Source of the DNA: Sphingomonas aerophila
GTDB taxonomy: Bacteria; Pseudomonadota; Alphaproteobacteria; Sphingomonadales; Sphingomonadaceae
DNA: 64,000 nt
Direction of reading: 5' to 3'
Assembly: GCF_014199305.1 (NCBI RefSeq)
Contig: NZ_JACIJK010000001.1
Span: forward strand, 434,001 to 498,000
Position 1 is the first letter of the stretch; each line of letters starts with the position of its first letter. Under the pieces are notes generated by a model that was not told the DNA's origin, searched no databases, and saw nothing but the letters and a program-made list of their open reading frames with translations. Shown one piece after another: positions 50,835 to 61,315 of the stretch. Position numbers and translations under genes: made by a program.

Positions 50835-52916
50835 ATGCCGCCCCAACTGAACTCGCTGTTCCAGCGCATCGGCACCAATCGCGACATGGCGCTCGCGATC
50901 GGCGTGCTGGGCATCATCGGTATGTTGATCCTGCCCATGCCGGGCTGGATGCTCGACCTGGGGCTGGCGCTTTCGATCACCGTCTCGGTGATGATCCTGA
51001 TGACCGCGTTGTTCATCGAAAAGCCGCTCCAGCTGTCGGCCTTTCCAACGATTCTGCTCATCGCGACGATGCTGCGTCTGGGTCTCAACATCGCGTCCAC
51101 GCGGTTGATCCTGGGGCATGGACATGAGGGCGCGGACGCAGCGGGCGGCGTGATCGCCGCCTTTGGTGAGTTCCTGATCGGCGGCGATACGGTGATCGGC
51201 ATCACCATCTTCGCCATCCTGATCGTCATCAATTTCGTGGTGATCACCAAGGGCGCTGGCCGTATCGCGGAGGTCGCGGCGCGCTTCAGCCTCGACTCCA
51301 TGCCGGGCAAGCAGATGGCGATCGACGCCGACCTGTCCGCTGGCATGATCACCGAGATACAGGCGCGCGAGCGCCGTGCCGAGGTGGAAGCCGAAAGCGG
51401 CTTTTATGGCGCCATGGACGGCGCGTCCAAGTTCGTGAAGGGCGACGCGGTCGCGGCTTTGCTGATCACCGCCATCAACGTGTTCGTCGGCCTGATCATG
51501 GGCGTGGCCGTGCACGGGGTCCCGTTTGGTGACGCGTTTCACACCTATACGCTGCTGACGGTCGGAGACGGTCTGGTTAGCCAGATCCCGGCACTGATCG
51601 TGTCCACCGCCGCGGGCCTTCTGGTCTCAAAGGGCGGCGTCACCGGGAAGACGGGTTCTGCGGTAGGCGAGCAGCTCGGCCGTTACCCGAAGGCGTTCGG
51701 TATGGTCGCGTTCCTGATGGGCGCCCTGGCCCTGATCCCCGGACTTCCGTTCGCCCCCTTTGCTCTTTTTTCAGCGGCTAGTGGCTTCCTTGCTTGGAAG
51801 CTGGGCAAGCAGGCCGAGGCCCGGACGCTTCAGGTCCATGCGGACGAGAGCGCAGCCGCGGCCGCCGAAGCTGACGTGGAAGAGCCGATCTCGCGTACGC
51901 TGGCGATTGACGCGATCCGCATCGAGATCGGCTACGCGTTGCTGCCCATCATCAACGATTCCCAACGTGAGCCGCGCCTGGATGACCAGGTGCGTGCACT
52001 GCGCCGCCAGATGGCCGTGGAATATGGGTTTGTCCTGCCGTCGGTGCGCATCATCGACAACATGGCGCTGAAGGCCAACGAGTACGCCGTATACGTCAAG
52101 GAGACGGAGGCTGCGCGTGGCGAGATCCGGCTCGACCGGCTGCTTGTGATCAATCCAGGTGACGACGACGTGGGTATTCCCGGCGAACAAACGCGCGAGC
52201 CGGTGTTCAATCTGCCGGCGCTGTGGATCGACCGTGCCGCACGGGACGAAGCGGCGTTTCGCGGCCTGACGGTGGTGGACGCCGGCACGATCATCACCAC
52301 TCACGTCACCGAGCTGGTGAAGGACAACATCGCCGACCTGCTGAGCTATACCGAAACGCAAAAGCTGCTGAACGAAGTCCACAAGGAGTCGGAGAAGTTG
52401 GTCGGTGACATTGTTCCGTCCAAGATCTCCATCTCGGGCGTGCAACGGATCCTGCAGAACCTGCTCGCGGAAGGCATTTCGATTCGCGATGTCCCCACAA
52501 TCCTGGAAGGCATCGCCGAGGCCGCGCCGCTCACGGCCAATCTGACCCAGATGACGGAACATGTGCGCGGCCGTCTGGCCCGGCAGATTTCCGCCCAGCA
52601 GACCAGGGATGGCTCGATCCCGATCGTAACCCTTTCGGGTGAATGGGACGCGGCGTTTGCCGATAGCATCGTGGGGCAGGGCGACGACCGCCAACTCGCC
52701 ATGGCGCCCTCCAGTCTCCATGCCTTCATTGGCGCGGTACGCGAAACGCTGGACCGTTTGGCGGGGAACGGGGAAATCCCCTGCCTCCTCACCAATCCCG
52801 CCATTCGACCGTTTGTGCGGTCAATCATCGAGCGGGTGCGTCCGTCAACCGTGGTCCTGTCGCAGAACGAAATCCATGCTCGTGCCCGCATTCGTGCTCT
52901 TGGGACGATCAACTGA
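50835..52916 (+). CDS. flhA: Flagellar export gate protein FlhA
   Basis: Largest export-gate subunit, 693 residues, with about eight hydrophobic segments in the first 330 residues and a cytoplasmic docking domain. Signatures: FPTILLIATMLRLGLNIAST, VVITKGAGRIAEVAARFSLD, and SLDSMPGKQMAIDADLSAGM followed by RERRAEVEAESGFYGAMDG. It follows the flbD-like gene by 20 bases. FlhB is in another operon at 3086. Confidence 0.98.
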   Translation: MPPQLNSLFQRIGTNRDMALAIGVLGIIGMLILPMPGWMLDLGLALSITVSVMILMTALFIEKPLQLSAFPTILLIATMLRLGLNIASTRLILGHGHEGADAAGGVIAAFGEFLIGGDTVIGITIFAILIVINFVVITKGAGRIAEVAARFSLDSMPGKQMAIDADLSAGMITEIQARERRAEVEAESGFYGAMDGASKFVKGDAVAALLITAINVFVGLIMGVAVHGVPFGDAFHTYTLLTVGDGLVSQIPALIVSTAAGLLVSKGGVTGKTGSAVGEQLGRYPKAFGMVAFLMGALALIPGLPFAPFALFSAASGFLAWKLGKQAEARTLQVHADESAAAAAEADVEEPISRTLAIDAIRIEIGYALLPIINDSQREPRLDDQVRALRRQMAVEYGFVLPSVRIIDNMALKANEYAVYVKETEAARGEIRLDRLLVINPGDDDVGIPGEQTREPVFNLPALWIDRAARDEAAFRGLTVVDAGTIITTHVTELVKDNIADLLSYTETQKLLNEVHKESEKLVGDIVPSKISISGVQRILQNLLAEGISIRDVPTILEGIAEAAPLTANLTQMTEHVRGRLARQISAQQTRDGSIPIVTLSGEWDAAFADSIVGQGDDRQLAMAPSSLHAFIGAVRETLDRLAGNGEIPCLLTNPAIRPFVRSIIERVRPSTVVLSQNEIHARARIRALGTIN

Positions 52917-52938
52917 ACCGCGTGTGCCGGAAGCGTTC

Positions 52939-52944
52939 TATAAT
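52939..52944 (+). promoter_or_regulatory. -10 box TATAAT of fliK-flgD
   Basis: TCTATAATG lies 46 bases before the fliK start and 22 bases after the flhA stop, so fliK-flgD can be transcribed separately. No GGCA-N5-TGCC palindrome is visible here. Confidence 0.6.
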
Positions 52945-52989
52945 GATCGATAAGGCCACTGATCCCGCGTCCAAGGAAACCGACTGCCG

Positions 52990-54465
52990 ATGACGATTGC
53001 ACCGACCAGCTTTCTGCCGAACGGCCTTTCTCCGGCGGCGAGTGCTTCCGCCAGTCCGGCAACAGGCGGTTTCGGGCAGGCGCTGGGCGCAGCAATCGCC
53101 GGTGTGGACGCGTCGGTGGGATCGGCGCAGCCCGTCACGGGCGCAAACGCCGCCTCGCCGATGTTGCCCGGGAAGGGCGTGGGCATGGATGCGCTTCTCT
53201 CCACGGGCCTTGTTGCGCCCCCCGCCACAACCACGCCCCCGCCAATCGATGCGAACGCGCCTTTGGTACCCGGCGCACTGCCGGAAGGTGAACTCGCTGA
53301 ACCAGATCTGGCGACGTCCATAGCGATGGAGGGCAACGACGACGTCCTTGAACCGACGACGGCTGCCGTTGAACCGGGTCGTTCGGCCCCGGCCAAAACG
53401 CCAGCTCATGTAGTTGCTGCTGATCGAGCAGCCTCTGTGCCCGTCGGGACTCCGGCTGGCCAGTCGTCGGCTCCGCCCCCGCCAACCATCTCGACATTGC
53501 AGGCTGCGGTCGCAGCCGATGTGTCGGATGCCTCTAAGGACGGCGATACTGCGGAAGCAGTCACGGATGATCAGGTGTCGGCTGACGCTCCGGGCACGTC
53601 CGCCACGTCGAACCAACCGGCGCCAGTGATTCTAGTGGTGGTGCCAGTCGCTTCCGTTGCTGCCCCACCCCGTCTCTCGCCAGCAGCGCCCCGGAATCTT
53701 GGCGACGTGCCGGCCGGCACAGCACAAGCCGCCGTGACTGCCATTGCGCGTGGCGCGGACGGCGCAGCAGCGGCCGACGGCACCGCCATTGCGCCAGGCG
53801 TCGGCGACGCAGCAGCTGCCAACGACCAAGCCGCGCCTGACACCGGGTTCGCCGACCGACTTGCCGCCCAGACGACTGTTCCCGCCCCGGCCGCGCGCCA
53901 GGAAGCCGCGGTGCCGCCTACCGCGTTGCCGCCAGCTGTCCGCATCGGCACCGACGCCGCGTCACCGCTTGCGACGGCGCCCGCTGCTGCCCATGCCGTC
54001 AAGCCGCAGGAGATGCCGAGCGTCACTGCCCAGAGCGGCCGTATCGGGCATGAAATGGGCGTGCACATCGCCCGTCGCGTCATTGATGGCAGCAGCGAGC
54101 TTACCGTTCGGCTCAACCCGGCGGAAATGGGACGGGTAGAGGTGCGGATCGCGTTTGACGACGCAGGCACGCTGCGGGCCACAGTTGCGGCTGAGCGTCC
54201 CGCGGCGCTGGACCTGTTGCGGCGCGACAGCGCCGATCTCGGCCGCGCCTTGAACGACGCGGGCGTTCGCGCCGATGGTCAAAGCTTCCGTTTCGACACT
54301 CGTGCCGGCACCGGCGACGGTCAGGCCTGGCAGCGTAACGGTAGTCAGCAGGACGGTGGGCGCCAGCAACAGAGCGGCGGGCGAGGCTATGCTGGCGATA
54401 CGCCGGCCGATGAACCCGTTTACCGCGCGCTTCGCACCAGCGGCCGCGTCGATCTCATGGCTTAA
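52990..54465 (+). CDS. fliK: Flagellar hook-length control protein FliK
   Basis: 491 residues. The first 350 are alanine/proline/threonine-rich and poorly structured, as in molecular-ruler FliK proteins. The C-terminal domain (about 355-445) is conserved: ELTVRLNPAEMGRVEVRIAF and LNDAGVRADGQSFRFD. A Gln/Gly-rich tail follows. It measures hook length and triggers the FlhB switch. AAGGAA lies about 12 bases upstream; flgD follows after 12 bases. Confidence 0.9.
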   Translation: MTIAPTSFLPNGLSPAASASASPATGGFGQALGAAIAGVDASVGSAQPVTGANAASPMLPGKGVGMDALLSTGLVAPPATTTPPPIDANAPLVPGALPEGELAEPDLATSIAMEGNDDVLEPTTAAVEPGRSAPAKTPAHVVAADRAASVPVGTPAGQSSAPPPPTISTLQAAVAADVSDASKDGDTAEAVTDDQVSADAPGTSATSNQPAPVILVVVPVASVAAPPRLSPAAPRNLGDVPAGTAQAAVTAIARGADGAAAADGTAIAPGVGDAAAANDQAAPDTGFADRLAAQTTVPAPAARQEAAVPPTALPPAVRIGTDAASPLATAPAAAHAVKPQEMPSVTAQSGRIGHEMGVHIARRVIDGSSELTVRLNPAEMGRVEVRIAFDDAGTLRATVAAERPAALDLLRRDSADLGRALNDAGVRADGQSFRFDTRAGTGDGQAWQRNGSQQDGGRQQQSGGRGYAGDTPADEPVYRALRTSGRVDLMA

Positions 54466-54477
54466 GGACTTCGCATC

Positions 54478-55152
54478 ATGACTAGCATTACCGCAAACAC
54501 TGGCTCCGATGCGTCGGTCGGCACCGCCGTCGGCAATGGCGCGCTTGCAAAGACGTCGGCTGATTTCAACATGTTCCTGAAGATGCTCACGACGCAGATG
54601 CAGAACCAGGACCCGCTGAACCCGATGGATACGGCGCAATACACACAGCAGCTGGTGCAATATTCCCAGGTTGAGCAGTCCATTCAGCAAACGGGAACGC
54701 TGAAGGACATTCTTGGCCGCCTGACGACGCAAGATATGGCGCAGTCCTCGTCCTTCATCGGTCGCGAGGCGCAGTTTGACTCGGAGGTGTCCGGTCTGTC
54801 CGCCGCGGCGCCCGCGCAATGGGCCTTCACCGCTGACCGCGCGGTCGGCTCGCTGCTCGCAACCGTGACCGACTCTGCAGGCAAGGTCGTGGATACTCGC
54901 CCCGTCGATCCAGCAACCAGTGGCCGTTTCACTTGGGACGGCAAGCTGTCCAACGGTGAGCGAGCCCCGGCCGGCAGCTATTCCTTGTCGATACAGGGTG
55001 CGGATCTTTCGGGTACTGTGGTCCCGGTAAGCGTTCAGAGCGTCGGAACGGTCAAGCAGGTCACAAGTGCGAACGGAGTGGTCCAATTGGGCGTGAATGG
55101 CGCCGATATGCCGGCCAGCAAGTTGATCCGGGTATCCTCCGCAGGCGAGTGA
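54478..55152 (+). CDS. flgD: Flagellar hook assembly scaffold FlgD
   Basis: Hook cap protein, 224 residues. The N-terminal block FNMFLKMLTTQMQNQDPLNP and MDTAQYTQQLVQYSQVEQS is diagnostic, and a FlgD-type immunoglobulin-like domain with FTWDGKLSNGERAPAGSYSL follows. AAGGAC lies 8 bases upstream. It is the last flagellar gene in the window. Confidence 0.97.
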   Translation: MTSITANTGSDASVGTAVGNGALAKTSADFNMFLKMLTTQMQNQDPLNPMDTAQYTQQLVQYSQVEQSIQQTGTLKDILGRLTTQDMAQSSSFIGREAQFDSEVSGLSAAAPAQWAFTADRAVGSLLATVTDSAGKVVDTRPVDPATSGRFTWDGKLSNGERAPAGSYSLSIQGADLSGTVVPVSVQSVGTVKQVTSANGVVQLGVNGADMPASKLIRVSSAGE

Positions 55153-55696
55153 TCCGGGCTGGCTACTCAGACAAGGTGTCGAAAGCGGCGAGGAGGCTGC
55201 AGGGCTCGTTGCGGTTAGGTCGGGAAGCTGGTCGACCCGCATGCCCGCGATGCAAGTCGCTTTGAGCGATGATCGACGCCCGCATCGGCCCGATCGCAGC
55301 TTTAAAGACTTTCCCTATGGCCTAAATCTCCGCCCTGTGAGGATAGATCCCCCAGGGCTCCGACAAGCGGCATCGGGTCTGGCGTGATTTGTGAATGGCC
55401 AGCTTGCAACCGAATAGGCGGGCGCAGACGGTCAGCCCCGAGCGAGGATAAGGGCCGTGGGTACGCCAGCGGCTGATCCGCGGACGGCGATCCAAGAGGC
55501 GCGGGAGGTCGAGCCAGAACGCGAGCGGATCGTTGGAGCCGTGGGCGGCGATCAAAATCGCATAGGTCGGCGGTCCCGATCTCATATCGACAGGCCGGCT
55601 ACATGACTGGCCAATGGACCTCATGGCGCTCCGCGCGGACAAGCCGCTGCCCCGGACCTTGACCCAGCTTGACGTCGACGCCGGCGAGTCGCTCGA
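55153..55696. other. 544 bases with one unassigned minus-strand frame
   Basis: A minus-strand open frame of 106 codons (55322-55642) has no recognised domain and no good ribosome-binding site. Its neighbouring frames are also partly open, so it may be part of a decayed gene. No terminator for flgD is obvious. Confidence 0.4.
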
Positions 55697-56368
55697 TCAG
55701 GAGCGCGGGCGCGTGTCTGGCACGTCAGGCGTCACGGGCACCAGTTCGTACAGATCGATGTCCGCGTCGCGTCCCGCATGCGCAAGCACGAGCCGCCACC
55801 GGAACGGGGCGACCCTTGTGACCAGGCCTACCAAGTCGCGAGAGGGGTCGGCACCATAGGCCCGTCCGGCTTTCTCCCCTGCAGCACGCATCGTCCCAAG
55901 GAACACCTGACTGGTCGCCGTATCTGAATACACATAGCCCTCGGGCAGGGTGGATCCGGTCTGTTTCGTGAAGGCGAGCCGATCATCGGCGGCGTCAACA
56001 TAACAGAAATCGGCCGGGTAGGTTCGGAACCGTGCAGCGCCGCCCAACCGCACCAGTCGGCAACGATAAGATCCCGGCGGCAATTGCGGCAGCGGCGCAG
56101 CGGCTGCCGGATCTAGCAGCGGGCCTTCGGCCTGAACTGCCTTGTTCAGGCTCGCCGGCAGTGCGGCGCGGGCTTGGGCAAAGCGCCGGGGCAGGTCGGC
56201 CAATCGCGCCTGGTCCGCTGGCGAGGCAAATAGCTTCCAGCCGGTAACGGTCCGGGAAGGCGCTTCCACGACCGGGGTAGAAGCGGGCGCTAGGGGTCGT
56301 ACGGCACCAGCCGTACATCCGGCGAGGAGCAACGAGCCGGCCGCGCCGATGATGGTGGTCCGCAACAT
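55697..56368 (-). CDS. DUF4893-type lipoprotein
   Basis: 223 residues with GGAG about 9 bases upstream. A lipoprotein signal ends in LLAGC (Cys18). The body matches the DUF4893 layout: TGWKLFASPADQARLADLPR, then PPGSYRCRLVRLG and AFTKQTGSTLPEGYVYSDTA. Probably outer-membrane or periplasmic; function unknown. It faces flgD and is unrelated in content to the flagellar genes. Confidence 0.8.
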   Translation of the reverse strand: MLRTTIIGAAGSLLLAGCTAGAVRPLAPASTPVVEAPSRTVTGWKLFASPADQARLADLPRRFAQARAALPASLNKAVQAEGPLLDPAAAAPLPQLPPGSYRCRLVRLGGAARFRTYPADFCYVDAADDRLAFTKQTGSTLPEGYVYSDTATSQVFLGTMRAAGEKAGRAYGADPSRDLVGLVTRVAPFRWRLVLAHAGRDADIDLYELVPVTPDVPDTRPRS

Positions 56369-56960
56369 TGATCATTCTCCGTCCGAGCCCACTCAAGGCG
56401 TTGGCGTTCGAGAACCCGTGTGCCTTGATGGTTAACGAAAGGTAAACGCAGCGATGGGCGGAGGTTCAAATACGGCGGACAACCTCCGAAGCACAAACAC
56501 CTCCGGCCCTGCGCGCGTGTCGGCGCAAATCGCCAGCAGGAGCTAACAGTCCGGAGCCTTCATCCGCTTGGCGTGCGCGGCGCTCTGGATGCAAGTCGAT
56601 CGGCACTACGCCCAGAGTGACCGACTACGATGAAATGAGCGGATACCAACGCCGCCAGGCAGAAGGTGCCATTCGTCGGCGCAGCTCTTGAGAGATCCCG
56701 ACGCTGTATCAAAGCGGCGGCTCCGGATGATGTTAACCCCATCAGCCTGGCCTACCGAGCAACTGGCACCTCTCGATCAGGTATAAGGCTAGACAATTCT
56801 GCCTAGGGAAGCATTCCACGCCTGTTAGCGCGCGGAGCCATGATCCTCACCTGTAAGAATGGCCCAGCAATCCGCCGCGGCAGTGCTTCATCAATACTCC
56901 CGCCGGATCTCAAGACCTAGCGCGACCGGTCACCAGGACAGGCCGCGCCAGGCCCCCGGT
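56369..56960. other. 592 bases without a convincing gene
   Basis: Only short frames are open. TTAA-CGAAAGG-TAAA at 56432-56446 is one base off the CtrA consensus and lies upstream of the minus-strand DUF4893 gene, but no other promoter element is clear. The region separates the flagellar locus from housekeeping genes. Confidence 0.4.
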
Positions 56961-57473
56961 TCAGCTATCGGCAGTCGCAGCCGCCTTGCGGCGACGCGGC
57001 GCCGGGGCGGGCTCGGCTGCCGGCTCTGCTGCGTCCCCACCGGCCTTCTGGCCGGGCTTGCGACCAAGACCGATCTTCTTGGCCATCGCACGCCGGCTTT
57101 CCGAATAATTCTCGGCAACCATCGGGTAATCGGCGCGCAGGCCGTAACGCTCGCGATATTCGGCCGGTGTCAGGCCGTGGGTCGCAAGATGACGACGCAG
57201 CGTCTTGTAAGGTTTGCCATCGATCATCGAGACAATGTGGTCCTTGGACGCCAGCGATTTGCGGACTGACACGGCCGGCGTGTATTCGGTCGGTGTTTCC
57301 ACCGCTTCAGGCTCGCCGCCCTGGCCCAGCAGTGACGACACCGTGTCGTGCATCTTGCCGAGAAATGCCGGAACATCCTCAGCCGACGTGCGAGTGTTCG
57401 GATTGCCAAGCCAAGCAATTGTCAGCTCGGTCGCAAGCTCGACGGCATTGAGATCGGTGTTGTCGGTGGCCAT
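56961..57473 (-). CDS. MucR/Ros-family transcriptional regulator, cysteine-less variant
   Basis: 170 residues; AGAGGAG lies 7 bases before the ATG. The family core is present: IDGKPYKTLRRHLATHGLTP and EYRERYGLRADYPMVAENYS, then AKKIGLGRK. The Ros zinc finger (Cys-x2-Cys ... His-x3/4-His) has Ser and Asp in place of the two cysteines (SMID), while both histidines remain. MucR proteins control exopolysaccharide, motility and cell-cycle genes in alphaproteobacteria. The C-terminal tail is basic and alanine-rich. Confidence 0.9.
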   Translation of the reverse strand: MATDNTDLNAVELATELTIAWLGNPNTRTSAEDVPAFLGKMHDTVSSLLGQGGEPEAVETPTEYTPAVSVRKSLASKDHIVSMIDGKPYKTLRRHLATHGLTPAEYRERYGLRADYPMVAENYSESRRAMAKKIGLGRKPGQKAGGDAAEPAAEPAPAPRRRKAAATADS

Positions 57474-57657
57474 GCGAAACTCCTCTTAATTATCCTGCGG
57501 CCTAGCGCTGTGTTCTTTGAGGTCAATGGCGAATGTTACCAGACACTGACCTGACAAGGCCGGCTGTGCTTAACGGTGCTGAGTATTGAGAACCCAAATC
57601 TTCACCAGTCACAAGCACGCGGGAAGAATGCGTATAGTATGATGACCAGTTAACGCT

Positions 57658-58071
57658 CTAGTCGCGCGAAGTCCCCGGCACAAAGAAACGATCAATGACA
57701 TCACGAGCCAGACGGGCGGGCCGAAGGGTTGCAGCATCAAGGCAGCACCAGCTTGATTTAACCTCGGCTAGAACGTCCTCACCGCGCCGGATCACCGTTT
57801 CGTAGAAGGCGCGAGCACCTTGCACCTTCTCTAGAAGCACTGTTGCGACGACATCATCGCCGAGGAAGGTGGGTTTGCGGTAGGTAATCTCGTGCTTCAG
57901 CGCGACCCACAGGTGTTGGGCCACCGCCTCGGCAGGGGCGAGGCGCTGCCAATGGCTGATTACCGCGTCCTGTACCCACTTGAGGTAGCTCGCATTGTTG
58001 ACGTGCCCCATGAAGTCGATGTCAGCGGGATCGATGGCGATCGTGAATGAATGGGGCAGACCTGTAGTCAC
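57658..58071 (-). CDS. Acyl-CoA thioesterase, 4HBT hot-dog fold
   Basis: 137 residues, GTG start. The D-x-DFMGHVNNASYLKWVQDA block near residues 16-35 is the 4-hydroxybenzoyl-CoA-thioesterase-type active site region, followed by HEITYRKPTFLGDDVVATVL. It would hydrolyse acyl-CoA esters in the cytoplasm; substrate unknown. It stands alone downstream of cytochrome oxidase genes, past a terminator. Confidence 0.85.
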   Translation of the reverse strand: MTTGLPHSFTIAIDPADIDFMGHVNNASYLKWVQDAVISHWQRLAPAEAVAQHLWVALKHEITYRKPTFLGDDVVATVLLEKVQGARAFYETVIRRGEDVLAEVKSSWCCLDAATLRPARLARDVIDRFFVPGTSRD

Positions 58072-58124
58072 GGTGCAATAATAGCATGGCGGGCCCCCTG
58101 TTACGACCCGGCGTTCGACACAAA

Positions 58125-58157
58125 AACAAAACGCCCCGGCGGTGAGGCCGGGGCGTT
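58125..58157 (-). terminator. Terminator after ctaD
   Basis: An 11-base stem (58130-58140 with 58147-58157) with a 6-base loop, followed on the minus strand by TTTTGTTTTTGTG. It starts 25 bases after the ctaD stop. Confidence 0.88.
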
Positions 58158-58182
58158 GGGTCGTCGGACCTGTTCGGTTGGA

Positions 58183-59874
58183 TCAGTGATCCTTGCCGCC
58201 GTCGATCACCGGCAGCGTTTCGAACTGGTGGAACGGTGGCGGGCTCGACAGCGTCCACTCCAGCGTCGTTGCGCCTTCGCCCCACGGGTTATCAGGCGCC
58301 TTCTTGCCGGCGAGGAGCGACCAGATCAGGTTGACGAAGAAGATCGCCATGCCTGCAGCCATGATCTCGTAACCGTGGCTCGCCAGCGCGTTCCACGTCG
58401 AATAGGCGTCCGGATAGTCCGGATAACGACGTGGCATGCCCTGCAGGCCCAGGAAGTGCATCGGAAAGAACAAAATGTTCACTCCGACAAAGAACACCCA
58501 GAAATGCAGCTGGCCGAGGAACTCGTTGTACATTTTCCCGCTCATCTTCGGGAACCAATAATAGAAGCCGGCGAACAGCGCGAACACGGCACCCAGCGAC
58601 AGCACGTAATGGAAGTGCGCCACGACGTAATAGGTGTCCTGCATGTAGTCGTCGACGCCGCCATTCGCGAGCACCACGCCCGTGACGCCACCAACGGTGA
58701 ACATGAAGATGAAGCCGATCGCCCAGACCATCGGGGTCGGGAAGCGAAGCGAACCGCCCCACATGGTCGCGATCCAGGAGAAGATCTTGATGCCGGTCGG
58801 CACCGCGATGACCATGGTTGCGGCGGTGAAGTACATCTTGGTGTTTACGCTTAGGCCGGTCGCGAACATGTGGTGGGCCCACACGACGAAGCCGACGACG
58901 CCGATCGCGACCATTGCATAGGCCATGCCGAGATAGCCGAACACCGGCTTGCGGCTGAAGGTGGCGATGATCTGGCTGACCATGCCGAAGCCCGGCAGGA
59001 TCATGATGTACACTTCGGGGTGGCCGAAGAACCAGAACAGGTGCTGGAACAGCACCGGATCGCCACCGCCGGCCGGATCAAAGAAAGTGGTGCCGAAATT
59101 GCGGTCGGTCAGCAGCATGGTGATCGCCGCGGCGAGCACCGGCAGCGCCAGCAGCAGCAGGAACGCGGTGACCAGCACCGACCAGACGAACAGCGGCATC
59201 TTGTGCAGGGTCATGCCCGGCGCGCGCATGTTAAAGATGGTGGTGATGAAGTTGATCGCGCCCAGGATCGACGACGCACCCGCAAGGTGGAGCGACAGGA
59301 TCGCCATGTCCACGCTTGGCCCAGGCTCGCCATAGGTCGAGAGCGGGGCATAGATCGTCCAGCCCGTGCCTGCACCGCCGCCCACGAATGGCGAAGCGAG
59401 CAGCAGCGTGAAGGCCGGGATCAGCAGCCAGAAGCTGATGTTGTTCATGCGCGGGAACGCCATGTCGGGCGCACCGATCATGATCGGCACGAACCAGTTG
59501 CCGAACCCGCCAATCATGGCCGGCATGACCATGAAGAACACCATGATCAGGCCGTGAGCGGTGATCAGCACGTTCCACAGGTGAAGCGACTGGTCGAGGC
59601 TCTGCTCGCCACCATGGATCATGCTGGCCCAGGTGCCGAGATACTGGATACCCGGATGGGCGAGCTCGGCCCGCATCAGGCCCGAAATCGCGCCACCGAT
59701 GATCCCCGCGACGATCGCGAAGATCAGGTACAGCGTCCCGATGTCCTTGTGGTTGGTGGACATGAACCAGCGCGCGAAGAACGCCGGCTTGTGATCGGCA
59801 TCATGGTGATGCTCGTGATCGTGCGCCTGGAACGGCGACATCGATCCCTGGGGGTGGAGAGCAGTATCGGTCAT
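58183..59874 (-). CDS. ctaD: Cytochrome c oxidase subunit I
   Basis: Catalytic subunit of aa3-type oxidase, 563 residues with about 12 membrane segments. Heme and copper signatures: [20 protein letters not shown] with the CuB His and the His-Tyr region, [10 protein letters not shown] with the paired histidines, and [17 protein letters not shown] with the heme ligands. A His-rich N-terminus ([10 protein letters not shown]) is present. It follows ctaC by 6 bases. Confidence 0.98.
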   Translation of the reverse strand: MTDTALHPQGSMSPFQAHDHEHHHDADHKPAFFARWFMSTNHKDIGTLYLIFAIVAGIIGGAISGLMRAELAHPGIQYLGTWASMIHGGEQSLDQSLHLWNVLITAHGLIMVFFMVMPAMIGGFGNWFVPIMIGAPDMAFPRMNNISFWLLIPAFTLLLASPFVGGGAGTGWTIYAPLSTYGEPGPSVDMAILSLHLAGASSILGAINFITTIFNMRAPGMTLHKMPLFVWSVLVTAFLLLLALPVLAAAITMLLTDRNFGTTFFDPAGGGDPVLFQHLFWFFGHPEVYIMILPGFGMVSQIIATFSRKPVFGYLGMAYAMVAIGVVGFVVWAHHMFATGLSVNTKMYFTAATMVIAVPTGIKIFSWIATMWGGSLRFPTPMVWAIGFIFMFTVGGVTGVVLANGGVDDYMQDTYYVVAHFHYVLSLGAVFALFAGFYYWFPKMSGKMYNEFLGQLHFWVFFVGVNILFFPMHFLGLQGMPRRYPDYPDAYSTWNALASHGYEIMAAGMAIFFVNLIWSLLAGKKAPDNPWGEGATTLEWTLSSPPPFHQFETLPVIDGGKDH

Positions 59875-59880
59875 GATCTC

Positions 59881-61116
59881 TTACATTCCAGCGTTGCCGG
59901 CACCGGTCCGGTTGTTGGTGGCGCCCTGCGGAGTGGCGGGAAGGGGCTTGGTCGCGGGGTCGAGGCCTGCCGGTGGCGTCGCGAACTCGCCCGCCTTTTC
60001 GGTCGGATTGGCGTCCGCGCCCGGCTGCGGAATGACCTTGTCCGATGACTTGGCGGTGCCGTCGGCATTGCGGCCCGGCATGGTGCCGCCCTTGGCACGA
60101 ACCCAGGCAGCGAACTGCGCCGGCGGAACGGCCTCCACCGCGATCGGCATGAACGCGTGGCGCGGGCCGCACAGTTCGGAGCACTGGCCGAAATACAGGC
60201 CCGGTCGCTCGATGGTGAAGCTCGACTCGTTCAGGCGGCCCGGGATCGCGTCCAGCTTCATCCAGAATGCAGGGATCGCCCAGCTGTGGATCACGTCGTT
60301 GGACGTGGTGATCAGGCGGATGGGCACGCCCACCGGCAGAACGACGCGGTTGTCGGCGGCCAACAGGCGGGGGCCGTCGGCATCGGTGCGGAACCGCTCA
60401 CCGGCTGCGACCTGATCCTTTTCCTTGAGCATGTTGGCGGTGATCTCGAACCCACCATTGTCCGGGTACTGGTAAGTCCAGTACCACTGGTTGCCGATCG
60501 CCTTCAGCGTCACGGCGCCCGCCGGAGCAGGCTTGAACTGCGCCTGGAGCAGACCAATCGACGGGATCGCGATCGCGACCAGGATCGCCACCGGGGCGAG
60601 CGTCCAGATCACCTCGATCGCGGTGTTGTGGCTGGTCTTGGACGGAACGGGGTTTGCCGCCTGACGAAAGCGGATCACTACCCAGATCAGCAGCGCCAGC
60701 ACGAACAACGAAATGATCGTGATCAGCGGGAACAGGATCTTGTTGTGGAACCAGTAAGCGAACTGGCCATTGCGCGTGACCTGCGGCTGAATGTCGAACA
60801 TGCCGTCGGTCGGCCGGCCAATGTTGCGGCCGTCCGGACCCGCCTTGTTCACCTCTGCCGAGGACATGGCGGGCGCGCCGTCCATGGCGAGTGCCGGCGA
60901 GGCGGCATCGGCCGGCGGGGTCGCGCTGGCGGTGGTCGGCGCGACGTTCGACACGTTGCCGGGAGCCGCCGCAGCCTGCTGGCCAGGATCGGTGCCCTGC
61001 ACGGCTGGCGCTGCCGCCTGCGGCGCCGCCTGGACGGCGGCGGAAAGCCCCGCCACCGCGAGCCCCGCGGCGATCACGATCCCCTTCAACCCCATCATGC
61101 CCATGCGCATCAACAT
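59881..61116 (-). CDS. ctaC: Cytochrome c oxidase subunit II
   Basis: Receives electrons from cytochrome c. About 411 residues if the first of several clustered ATG codons (61116) is used; 61110, 61104 and 61098 are also possible. A signal peptide ends AAVQA, then a low-complexity Ala/Pro region, two membrane segments (about 130-155 and 175-200), and the periplasmic CuA domain with [12 protein letters not shown] and [15 protein letters not shown] proline-rich tail follows. Confidence 0.95.
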   Translation of the reverse strand: MLMRMGMMGLKGIVIAAGLAVAGLSAAVQAAPQAAAPAVQGTDPGQQAAAAPGNVSNVAPTTASATPPADAASPALAMDGAPAMSSAEVNKAGPDGRNIGRPTDGMFDIQPQVTRNGQFAYWFHNKILFPLITIISLFVLALLIWVVIRFRQAANPVPSKTSHNTAIEVIWTLAPVAILVAIAIPSIGLLQAQFKPAPAGAVTLKAIGNQWYWTYQYPDNGGFEITANMLKEKDQVAAGERFRTDADGPRLLAADNRVVLPVGVPIRLITTSNDVIHSWAIPAFWMKLDAIPGRLNESSFTIERPGLYFGQCSELCGPRHAFMPIAVEAVPPAQFAAWVRAKGGTMPGRNADGTAKSSDKVIPQPGADANPTEKAGEFATPPAGLDPATKPLPATPQGATNNRTGAGNAGM

Positions 61117-61315
61117 CCCAGTACCGGTTCGACCAAGGCCGCATGCTGGCGACCTTTTTCGGACGCAGGCGCGCCCGTTTGGGCAAGGCCTATACGCTGG
61201 GGGTGTTCCAGCCTCAAGCCATCGGGCGCACAATCTCGCGAGCTGGTGCTTTGCGTTGCGCGGACGGGACCTGCGCCTTAGATGCGGCCCCATCCGCAGC
61301 CAGGGACGCGTGCGC

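Noticed and set aside
55322-55642. Possible transposase fragment between flgD and the DUF4893 gene
   Set aside because: No catalytic motif, terminal repeats or target duplication could be seen. It is reported only as an unassigned open frame.
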